Assembly (NCBI GenBank): GCA_036277075.1
Contig: DASUNQ010000328.1
Span: 1 to 17,744 of the forward strand
Source of the DNA: DASUNQ01 sp036277075
Lineage (GTDB): Bacteria; Acidobacteriota; Thermoanaerobaculia; Multivoradales; UBA5704
Reading direction: 5' to 3'
Length of the DNA stretch: 17,744 bases
In this document: positions 11,073 to 17,744 of the stretch, one piece after another
How the letters are laid out: each line of letters begins with the position of its first letter
How positions within the stretch are numbered: position 1 is the stretch's first letter
The notes under the pieces: generated by a model
Database searches by the model: none
What the model was told of the DNA's origin: nothing
What the model saw: only the letters and a program-made list of their open reading frames with translations
Translations under genes and position numbers: made by a program

Positions 11073-13882
11073 CCGCCGGTTTCCTCCTCGTCGAATTCGA
11101 TCGTCTGGACGGGCACCGCGTCAGGGACGTCCCACCAGCGCGGCAGGCCGCGCTCGGGCACCCGCAGTACGTTGGTGCCGCAGTGGATCTCGCCGAAATG
11201 CACGTGGTAGAACCAGGCGTCGACGAAGTGGAGCGCCAGCCCCAGCTCGTCAGCTACGAGGCGGACTACGGCCTCGAAGAGGTCGACGGTGCCCTCGCGG
11301 ACGACGAAGCGGCGCCAGCCGTCACGGAGTCGGCCGGCGCCGTCGAAGTGCTGCTGGTTCGCGGCCCGGACCTGCTGCTCGACGTCCGCGATCCGCGCCC
11401 CCGGGAAGCCGTCCTCGAATAGCTTTGCCACGTCGCGCAAGGTCGTGATCCCCTGGAAGACGCCGCGGACCGTGCCGATGGCGCTGATCGGCCGGTGGAT
11501 CGCCGGCTGGCGGTGAATCCAGACGACGGTCGCCGCGAGCTCGGGCCGCTGCAGGAAGCGCTGCGTCAGCCGGCGCAGCAGCGGGTCCGCTCCGGGCACC
11601 TCGCCCAGCACCTCGCGGAGCAAGGCGAGCGCCTCGGCGCGGCGCATCCGCGGCCCGTACGGCCGCGGCACCAGCAGGCGGCCGTTGACGACCTGGAGGT
11701 TGACGAGATCCGGCGAGAAGGCGCTGGTCGAGAACTGCCAGGGGTTCTCGCCCCAAGCTTCCACGTTGGCGACGCGGTCGAAGAGCACCGGCAGAGGGAA
11801 GACGGGAGCGCCGAAGCGGTCGTCAACCTCCTCGTGGAGCGATTGGAGGAAGCGAGTTTCGATGAAGTCGTTGACGCTGCGGCCGCGGTCGTCCCGCTCG
11901 CAGAAGAGCAGCTCGCGCACGCTGATGTCGGCCGGGTAGGCGCGGTCCGGCCCCTCTCCCGGCCAGTAGTGGATGTCGTGGATGTTGACCCCGGCCGAGG
12001 TCGGATCCTCCGGTCCTCTGTTGAGCGCCTCGGCCAGGCGCTGGTAGATGCGCGGCGGCTCGAGGACGTCGGGCAGGCTGTCGGGCCCCTGCGGCGGCGG
12101 GTGGACGTGACTCCAGAGCTTGCCGCGCAGCAGCCGCGTCACTGGCGCGGAGCCGTCGCGGGTTAGCCGGTCGAGCACTCCTGACGGGGGCCGGACCTCG
12201 CCCTGCTGCGGATGGCCGGAAGGAAGGCCCGCGACGTAGCGCCGATTGGCCGCCCGCAGCAGTGCCATCGCCAGCCCGGGGGAGGCACGCAGCGCCGCGA
12301 ACGTGGGCGTACCGCCGCGCCGGTTGGGCACGAAGCTCAGCAGCTCGTCGATGTGGCCGACGTCGAGCCACGAGGTGTCAAGCTGGACCACCGGCTGCTT
12401 CCGCTGCTTGTGCAGGAAACGGAGCAGGTCGGGGTCCACGAAGTCGGCGACGCCATGGACCAGGGTGTTGCCGACGACGATCGTCCCCAGTGGCGCTCCG
12501 GCGGTCGGCGGCGCGACCTCGATGTTGCCGCCGTAGTTGGACGAGCGCCGGAACTGGTTGAGGCGGACGAAGAGCTCGTCGGCGCGTTGCGCATCGACCT
12601 CCATGGTCCCCCTCCCCGCCGGCAGCCGGAAGCGCTCGCCGGCGAGCGGCAGCGCCCCCTCGAGCTGCCGCAGCCGCGTCTCGGCGTCCTGCCGCGCGGC
12701 CTCGAGCACCGCCCGCCGCTCGTCCGAAGCGCCGCTCAGCGCCTCGCGGACTCTCCGGCGCAGGACCGCGACGAGGCGGGGCAGCTCCAGGCGGGCGTCG
12801 GACCAGGTGAGGTCGAGCCGCGGCTGCCACGCCCGGTCCAGGCGCGACAGGACACGGTTGAGCAGCTCGAGCAGGGCGAAGACCTTCTGCATCGCCTCGG
12901 CGAGCGCGATGCAATCGCTGAAGGGGATCTCCTGCTGTCTGCCGGCGGCGTCGGCGAAGACCAGGCGGCGCTGCCAGAAGTCGTCCATCACCCCGACGTT
13001 GCGCGCCGGGAAGTGGCTGCGCACGAAGCGGGCGAGGTTCTGCCCCGGCTGCGAATGCACGAAGTTCGAGCGCAGGCGCGGCAGGTGGACGATGAGATGC
13101 CGCCAGCCGTCGGCCCCGACGACGATGCCGGCCTGAAACTGGTCCTGGAGCCAGGTGTCCCCCTGCGCGACGTCCACGGGCACGGTGACGAGCTGGAGCC
13201 CCGCAACACCCTGGAGCGCCGCCCGCACGTCGGCGAGGGAGGCCTGGTTGTCTGGGAGGTCGCAGATGTAGAGACGGACCGCCCGCGCACCGTTGTCGAG
13301 GAAGAGCACGGGGGCGACGCTGAACTGAGCGCGGTCGTGGACGGTCTCCCGGTGCGCCGCGTCGCGCCCCACGAGCTCGACGGCGAAGCCCGACTCGTCG
13401 ACGGCGTCGGGCTCGAAGCGAGTGTCGAAGAGCGTCGCACGCGCGAACGGCGAACCGGGGACGGTACGGGCCTCGAGCCGGAGGTCGAGCTGCGCCTGGG
13501 CGGGAGCGAAGGCGAGCGGTCGCTCGTGTGCGACGGGCGGGATGGATGGCAGGATGATCCCGCGGTCGTCGTAGACGCGCATGCGGACGGAGTGGATACC
13601 CGGGAAGCGGAGGAGGAACTGCACCCCGGGCAGCGCCGCGGCGTTGACCACCCGCACGTGCAGCGGCAGCACCTCGTCGTCGGCAGCCGGCTTGGTGGGC
13701 TGCGCGTAATCGAGTGTGATGTCCGGTCCGGCGGCCACTTGCGGCGGCAGCGCGCGGCGATCGACGTCGAGGTTCGCCACGACGACCGCCCCGGGCGCTG
13801 CCTGGCGGGCGGTGCGCTCGGCGGGCGTGCCGCTCACCCGCCCGTCGCGGTCGAAGTCGGCGTGCAGCTCGAGGTCCGGCAC
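11069..13882 (-). CDS. Bacterial protein-arginine deiminase (PAD) family protein
   Basis: I start at GTG 13882, 8 bases after the upstream gene's stop. The frame stays open to 14602, but that extension reads as arginine-rich noise lying over the neighbour. The 937-residue protein has all PAD catalytic residues in context: Asp247 (GDTWLQDQ), His510 and Asp512 (VGHIDELLSFVP, 508-519), and Cys901 (HFGEIHCGTNVLRVP). These match human PAD4 Asp350, His471, Asp473 and Cys645. Other family blocks are SSNYGGNIEVAPP (447-459) and FSPDLVNLQVVNGRLLVPRPYGP before the Cys. PADs convert peptidyl-arginine to citrulline, normally with calcium. An acidic DFDRDG loop (9-14) resembles an EF-hand. It is larger than the roughly 660-residue animal enzymes, with insertions of about 140 residues before the His and about 200 before the Cys. 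No signal peptide is seen. Substrate unknown. Confidence 0.9.
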   Translation of the reverse strand: MPDLELHADFDRDGRVSGTPAERTARQAAPGAVVVANLDVDRRALPPQVAAGPDITLDYAQPTKPAADDEVLPLHVRVVNAAALPGVQFLLRFPGIHSVRMRVYDDRGIILPSIPPVAHERPLAFAPAQAQLDLRLEARTVPGSPFARATLFDTRFEPDAVDESGFAVELVGRDAAHRETVHDRAQFSVAPVLFLDNGARAVRLYICDLPDNQASLADVRAALQGVAGLQLVTVPVDVAQGDTWLQDQFQAGIVVGADGWRHLIVHLPRLRSNFVHSQPGQNLARFVRSHFPARNVGVMDDFWQRRLVFADAAGRQQEIPFSDCIALAEAMQKVFALLELLNRVLSRLDRAWQPRLDLTWSDARLELPRLVAVLRRRVREALSGASDERRAVLEAARQDAETRLRQLEGALPLAGERFRLPAGRGTMEVDAQRADELFVRLNQFRRSSNYGGNIEVAPPTAGAPLGTIVVGNTLVHGVADFVDPDLLRFLHKQRKQPVVQLDTSWLDVGHIDELLSFVPNRRGGTPTFAALRASPGLAMALLRAANRRYVAGLPSGHPQQGEVRPPSGVLDRLTRDGSAPVTRLLRGKLWSHVHPPPQGPDSLPDVLEPPRIYQRLAEALNRGPEDPTSAGVNIHDIHYWPGEGPDRAYPADISVRELLFCERDDRGRSVNDFIETRFLQSLHEEVDDRFGAPVFPLPVLFDRVANVEAWGENPWQFSTSAFSPDLVNLQVVNGRLLVPRPYGPRMRRAEALALLREVLGEVPGADPLLRRLTQRFLQRPELAATVVWIHRQPAIHRPISAIGTVRGVFQGITTLRDVAKLFEDGFPGARIADVEQQVRAANQQHFDGAGRLRDGWRRFVVREGTVDLFEAVVRLVADELGLALHFVDAWFYHVHFGEIHCGTNVLRVPERGLPRWWDVPDAVPVQTIEFDEEETGG

Positions 13883-13890
13883 GCCCCGCC

Positions 13891-16869
13891 TCAGCCGCCG
13901 ACGTCGACGTTGGCGCCGGTCAGGATGTCGCGGATGCCGGGGATCTCGTCGAGATCCTGGAGCAGCACGAGCGAGGTCGGGATGCGCACTTCCCACGGCC
14001 CCGAGCCCGGCGGGTAGGGCACGCCGTCGTCGAGCTTGCCCAGGTTGGCGGCGATCTCGTCGACGACCGGTACGTAGAGGTCGTCGTCGAGCAGCGGCGC
14101 GTCGTTGCCTTCCCAGATCTCGCCGAACTGGCAGAAGTGCGCGACGGCGCGCTCGAACCCGGGGCGCACCGGCACCTGCACCCGCGCCGCGCCGGACTTC
14201 AGGAAGGCCGCGAACTCCAGGTCGGGATCGGTCAGGTGGAGGGCCGAGATCCAGCGCGGCTTCCGCCCCCAGAAGTAAGGGTAGAGGATGTAGAGCATGT
14301 TCGTCCACTCGAAAGCGTTCTCGAAGAAGCGGATGCGCGAGCCGTTGGGGCACGCACGGTCGAGCCGCATGAGCGGCTCCGAGCCGGCGTAGAACGAGTC
14401 GAGGGCGATGTCGTTCGAGCCAGTGAGCATCATCAGCACGAGCTTTTTGAGCTCCTCGCGCTCGAGGCGCCGGTTCTCGAGCGGGTTGCGGCCGAGAATC
14501 GGGATCCCCTTCTGGATGGCGAGGGCTGCGACCTGCTCGTCGTACTGCGCCTTCTGAACCAGGTAGGCCTCGACGATCGCGTCGTAGACTTGCTGCTGCC
14601 ACTTGGCGAAGCCTTCGGCGGTGATCCGGCAGTAGACGTCAACGCCGAGGGTGAAGCTCCAGGTGTTGAAGAGGTGGTAGGCGACGGCGAGCTCCTTATA
14701 GCGCTTTCCGAGGTCCTTGTAGTCCGCTCCCCAGTAGCTCGAGCAGTCGAAGGTGGTGTTGCCGAGCATGACGTGGAAGGCGAACGGCTTGCCCTCGGTG
14801 AGCGACGACTCGTGCAAGACCGAGGCGGCGTAGCCCTCGTAGCCGGTCGGCACCTCGATCTTGCCGGCGCGTCCGATGTTCGTGCCCCCTTCCACCTTGT
14901 CCTGTTTGTCGAAGTAGGCGACGTGCTGGAACTCGGGCGGCGGCGCCGGGGCGTTGCGCACCTGGTAGCGCGCGACGTAGTCGTGATAGTTGCCACGCGT
15001 CAGGTGCGACGGCTTGAGCGGCGCGCCAAAGTAGGTCGGCGCGTCGGGCTTGACCAGCTCCATGTCCTGAGGGGGGTTTTCGATCAAAGCATAAAGGAAA
15101 TAGGCGGCGGGCTCGGGTACCACGAACTCGTACATCATCCGCTGCCCGTAGTTGAAAATCTGGGCGTCATACACTTTGTTGAGCCAGCGGTAGATGCCGC
15201 GGACGTGGCCGGCGGCGGCGTTGGAGTTGTCGATCGAGTGGCGATTGATCTCCTGGATTTCTTCGAGCAGGCGCCGCCGCAGTTCCCGACGCACCCGTTC
15301 GCGCACACGCTCCGAGGTTTTCTCCGTCACCTCGCGCGAGTAGGAGACCGCCTTGCGCTGGGTCTCTTCGGTGGTCGTCGAGAAGCTCGCGTTGAGGCTC
15401 GCCGAGAAGCTCACCGCCGGCCCGTACGAGCCGCTCACCTGCAGACCCGCCTCGAGCTCGAACTGGCTCTTGACCGTCCTCTCGGCTTCACTTTGCATCT
15501 CGTTGCGCTCGGTGCTCTGGAGGTCCCGCTCCTTCTCGGTCTCGCGTTCCTCCTCCGAGACCTCGATCTCCTCGCGAATGTTGAGGCGCCGGTGCTCGCG
15601 CAGGCGCGACTCGCCGGCGAGGACGTTCTCAACGTGCGCGAACTCGGCCAGCTCGTACGCCTTGAGGGTCTGCTTGACGAGGAGCAGGTCGCCGACGCCG
15701 GCGCGGAACGAGCAGGGGTGCGCGAAGACCGCGGCCGGCGGCTTTGCGCCTGGGAAGATGCCGAGCGACTCCTTGAGCTTCGACACCTCCAGTCGGGCGC
15801 CACCGAAGACGAGATAGGCGCTGTGGGCCTCGCTCGCGGGTAGACGGGAGGCGAGATGGTCGAGCTCACGCTCGATCACCCCGACCGTCGCCACCGGATC
15901 GATGTTCTTGGTGTCCACTTTGAGTTCGCTCAGAGCGCGTTTGGTCGCGCCCGAGAGCCCGGCGGCGCGCGCGTGCGCTAGGACCACCGCGCCGGCACCG
16001 CGCAGCTCGGTGAGCTGCGGCCCCGGCGGCACGGCAGCGCTTGCGGCGAGGTCGCGCTCCGGCTTCGCGCCCTCCACCGCGCGCATCCGCCCCTCGAGGG
16101 CGGCCAGGCGCGCGGACTCTTTGATCGGTTGAGTCGGCTTGTAGAGGGCCTTGGGGTCAAGCGCCAGGTTGGCGAGTTCGCGGTGTGCCGCTTCGAGGTC
16201 GGCGATCCGATTCTTGATCCTCTCGCGCTCGGCCGCCGCCGGGTCGGGCGGCGGCGAAGGGGGCGGTGGCGGTGGCTCGACCCGCTGTAGCGGCAGCTTC
16301 CCGAGCGACGGCACCACCAGGGTGCGTGAGGCCACGAGCTCGCCGATCGTCTGCTCCTCTGGCAGCTCGACACCGGCGGCGAGGTCAACGATAAGGAGCA
16401 GGAGCTTGTAAGCGGCAGTGAGCTGGTCGAGGTTCGCCGACTCGCCGGCGGGGAGCAGCGTCTCGGCGAGCAGCGTGTCGGCGAGCCGACCGAGGGCCTC
16501 CGTGAACTCCTGCGAGCCTGCGAGGCGGTCGAGCGGCCGGCCGTACACTTCCTCGAGCTCGGCACGGGAGTTCAGCTCCGGCGGCAGCGCGTTGGCGCGC
16601 GTCTCAGCCCACTTGAGCCCCGGCCGCACGTCGAAGGGGAGCGCGTCGAGGTCGCGAACGTAGCGGTTGCCGCGCTTGAACTCGGCCACCAGGCGCCGGA
16701 CCTCGTTGCGGCCGGCGCCGGCGCCGTGGGCGGCGGCGAGGCCGCGGCGGAGCTCAGAGTCCGGCACCCTGTCCGGGAGGAGTGGTGTCTTGGCCGGCGC
16801 GCGCTCGCGTTTCTTCTGTGTGTTGGCCGGACGGACTGAGAGAAAGCGGAAGACGTACTCTTGCGCCAT
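13891..16869 (-). CDS. Large unnamed coiled-coil protein encoded with PAD
   Basis: The 992-residue protein starts at ATG 16869 (GGAGG 10 nt upstream). It has no signal peptide or classical membrane helix. The N-terminus is EYVFRFLSVRPA (4-15); a proline-only linker at 198-210 is followed by a coiled coil (about 211-265). A second, strongly charged heptad region (about 418-470) leads into an alternating small-residue segment (LEAGLQVSGSYGPAVSFSAS, 472-491) and a further basic helix (505-545) ending in EINRHSIDN. Then come the blocks GIYRWLNKVYDAQIFNYG (558-575) and EFVVPEPAA (581-589), a beta-rich region, another helix with YDAIVEAYLVQKAQYDEQ, and a C-terminal block YPYFWGRKPRW (863-873) with RPGFE (902-906). 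I have a general impression of similar unnamed proteins in other bacteria but know no function. PAD starts 8 bases after its stop, so the two are one operon. Confidence 0.85.
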   Translation of the reverse strand: MAQEYVFRFLSVRPANTQKKRERAPAKTPLLPDRVPDSELRRGLAAAHGAGAGRNEVRRLVAEFKRGNRYVRDLDALPFDVRPGLKWAETRANALPPELNSRAELEEVYGRPLDRLAGSQEFTEALGRLADTLLAETLLPAGESANLDQLTAAYKLLLLIVDLAAGVELPEEQTIGELVASRTLVVPSLGKLPLQRVEPPPPPPSPPPDPAAAERERIKNRIADLEAAHRELANLALDPKALYKPTQPIKESARLAALEGRMRAVEGAKPERDLAASAAVPPGPQLTELRGAGAVVLAHARAAGLSGATKRALSELKVDTKNIDPVATVGVIERELDHLASRLPASEAHSAYLVFGGARLEVSKLKESLGIFPGAKPPAAVFAHPCSFRAGVGDLLLVKQTLKAYELAEFAHVENVLAGESRLREHRRLNIREEIEVSEEERETEKERDLQSTERNEMQSEAERTVKSQFELEAGLQVSGSYGPAVSFSASLNASFSTTTEETQRKAVSYSREVTEKTSERVRERVRRELRRRLLEEIQEINRHSIDNSNAAAGHVRGIYRWLNKVYDAQIFNYGQRMMYEFVVPEPAAYFLYALIENPPQDMELVKPDAPTYFGAPLKPSHLTRGNYHDYVARYQVRNAPAPPPEFQHVAYFDKQDKVEGGTNIGRAGKIEVPTGYEGYAASVLHESSLTEGKPFAFHVMLGNTTFDCSSYWGADYKDLGKRYKELAVAYHLFNTWSFTLGVDVYCRITAEGFAKWQQQVYDAIVEAYLVQKAQYDEQVAALAIQKGIPILGRNPLENRRLEREELKKLVLMMLTGSNDIALDSFYAGSEPLMRLDRACPNGSRIRFFENAFEWTNMLYILYPYFWGRKPRWISALHLTDPDLEFAAFLKSGAARVQVPVRPGFERAVAHFCQFGEIWEGNDAPLLDDDLYVPVVDEIAANLGKLDDGVPYPPGSGPWEVRIPTSLVLLQDLDEIPGIRDILTGANVDVGG

Positions 16870-16887
16870 GGCGGAGGCACCTCCGCC
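16870..16887 (-). promoter_or_regulatory. Inverted repeat over the ribosome-binding site of the large coiled-coil gene
   Basis: GGCGGAGG and CCTCCGCC form a perfect 8-bp inverted repeat around two bases, directly abutting the ATG at 16869. The GGAGG in one arm is the only Shine-Dalgarno sequence nearby, so the hairpin would hide it in the mRNA. Translational control is possible but unproven. Confidence 0.45.
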
Positions 16888-17082
16888 CTCTCCGGCGAGT
16901 GGGACCAGAGATTGTTACAGAGACTTCGTGCTTACACCCCAATCGCCATCCGGTCGGCCAGCAGCGCCGGCAGCCCCGCGGCATGGATCGAGGCGGCTGG
17001 ATGCGCGCCAGGCTCCCGGAGGTCCCCTCGGCGCTGTAATGGAATCTCGACGTACGGGACTCTTCTCTCCGGAGGCACGGAG
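16888..17082. other. Divergent intergenic region
   Basis: About 195 bases between the minus-strand PAD operon and the plus-strand exported protein. It contains the GGAGG ribosome-binding site (17071-17075) of the latter. A weak TAACAAT -10-like sequence lies on the minus strand near 16912-16918, without a convincing -35 at normal spacing. I see nothing else there. Confidence 0.4.
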
Positions 17083-17744
17083 ATGAGCCGACGGCTGCGC
17101 ACCTTGATCGTCGTTTTCCTCGCCGCCCGAGGGGCCGCGGCCGAGGAGCGCTGGTACACCTACGCGATCGGCGGCACGCCGGTCGGGCACCTCTCGGAGG
17201 CCGCGAGCGCCGAAGACGGTGCGCTGCGCACCGACTCGGTCCTCGTCGCGCGGCTGAACCGCCTCGGCAAGAGCTTCGAGATGCGCTTCGCGACCGTCGC
17301 GCGCGAGACGCCGGCGGGCGACCTCCAGTCGCTCGGCTTCGAGTCGCTCCTGTCGCAGCAGGCGATGCGGCTCGAGGTGCGCGTCGCCGGCGACGAGGTC
17401 CACATCGCCGCCGCCGGGCAGGAGCGGACGATCCCGCGCGGGCCGGAGCGCCTGCTCGGCCCCGCCGGCGTCGCGCGGCTGACCGCCGAGCGGCTGCGCG
17501 CGGCCGGCGACGCCATCGAGTTCGCCGTCTTCTCGCCCGAGCTGCAGCGCGTGGTGCGGGTGCGGCGCGCGGTCGCCGCACCGGGCGCGGCAGGCGAGCC
17601 GCCGTGCGCGGCGGCGGCCGGCGCGCTGGCGGTCGATGAGACGATCGAGGGGCTGCCGGTGGCGCACCGCCTCTGGGTGGACGCCGCGGGCGCCATGCTC
17701 GCCGACGCGACCGACGGGCCCTTCGGCGCGATGACGAGCTGCCG
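17083..17744 (+). CDS. Exported protein of unknown function, 3' end outside the window
   Basis: ATG 17083 has GGAGG 7 nt upstream. The frame is open for 220 codons to the right edge. Residues 1-20 form a signal peptide: basic MSRRLR, hydrophobic core TLIVVFLAA, and cleavage after Ala-Ala-Ala before EERWYTY. The mature part is beta-rich: WYTYAIGGTPVGHLSEA (24-40), then MRFATVARETP, then repeated V-x-V-x strands. This start (W-Y-x-x-x-x-G-x-x-x-G) resembles the N-terminal region of periplasmic proteins that carry a transglutaminase-like domain further on, but that domain would lie beyond the window, so I leave it unnamed. It is divergent from the PAD operon. Confidence 0.7.
   Translation, partial: MSRRLRTLIVVFLAARGAAAEERWYTYAIGGTPVGHLSEAASAEDGALRTDSVLVARLNRLGKSFEMRFATVARETPAGDLQSLGFESLLSQQAMRLEVRVAGDEVHIAAAGQERTIPRGPERLLGPAGVARLTAERLRAAGDAIEFAVFSPELQRVVRVRRAVAAPGAAGEPPCAAAAGALAVDETIEGLPVAHRLWVDAAGAMLADATDGPFGAMTSC

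Noticed and set aside
12212..14017. Long plus-strand frames opposite the PAD and coiled-coil genes (also 14137-15843)
   Set aside because: They are antisense shadows of genes whose minus-strand frames contain clear PAD motifs and conserved blocks.
13883..14602. N-terminal extension of the PAD frame upstream of GTG 13882
   Set aside because: The extension is arginine/proline/alanine-rich and overlaps 700 bases of the well-supported upstream gene. The GTG directly after that gene's stop fits an operon.

Overview
The window is very GC-rich chromosomal DNA, apart from one more AT-rich gene inside a transposon. The gene content points to a Gram-negative-type envelope: a System I cytochrome c maturation operon, a lipoprotein-like HEAT-repeat protein and an exported protein. 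No rRNA, tRNA or other taxonomic marker is present. An Acidobacteriota-like or similar high-GC environmental bacterium is my best guess, and only an inference.

Layout. (1) 1-1027, minus: the N-terminal 342 codons of a lipoprotein-like HEAT-repeat protein that runs off the left edge. (2) 1028-6384: what was originally a divergent intergenic region between the HEAT gene and the ccm operon. It holds a tandem array of 21-bp units, each a 14-bp palindromic core (GGGGARNNYTCCCC) plus a 7-bp variable spacer. The array is split in two by a 4,582-bp transposon (1329-5910) with 23-bp imperfect terminal inverted repeats (20/23) and a perfect 8-bp target duplication (AGAGCCGG). Removing the transposon and one duplication restores the 21-bp rhythm exactly. 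(3) Inside the transposon are an IS1-family (ISMhu11-like) DDE transposase and passenger genes: a frameshifted small gene, an unknown gene with an RHH-like N terminus, a ribbon-helix-helix regulator followed by a DUF262/DUF1524 GmrSD-like protein (probable anti-phage defence), and an 85-residue unknown. (4) 6385-11072, plus: ccmA-ccmB-ccmC-ccmD-ccmE-ccmF, tightly overlapping. CcmE carries the CxxxY form of the heme-attachment motif instead of HxxxY. (5) 11069-16869, minus: a two-gene operon made of a 992-residue unnamed coiled-coil protein and a 937-residue bacterial protein-arginine deiminase (PAD) with all four catalytic residues. (6) 17083-17744, plus: the N-terminal part of an exported protein that runs off the right edge.

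How the parts work together. The Ccm proteins should export heme and attach it to apocytochromes c; the thioredoxin/heme-lyase partners (ccmG, ccmH, ccmI) are not in the window. The transposon brought a small defence-type module under divergent, apparently operator-controlled promoters next to its own transposase. The most interesting uncharacterised unit is the PAD operon: a protein-citrullinating enzyme translated directly after a very large partner protein of unknown function. The second is the palindromic 21-bp array upstream of ccm, whose function is unknown and which served as a transposon target.
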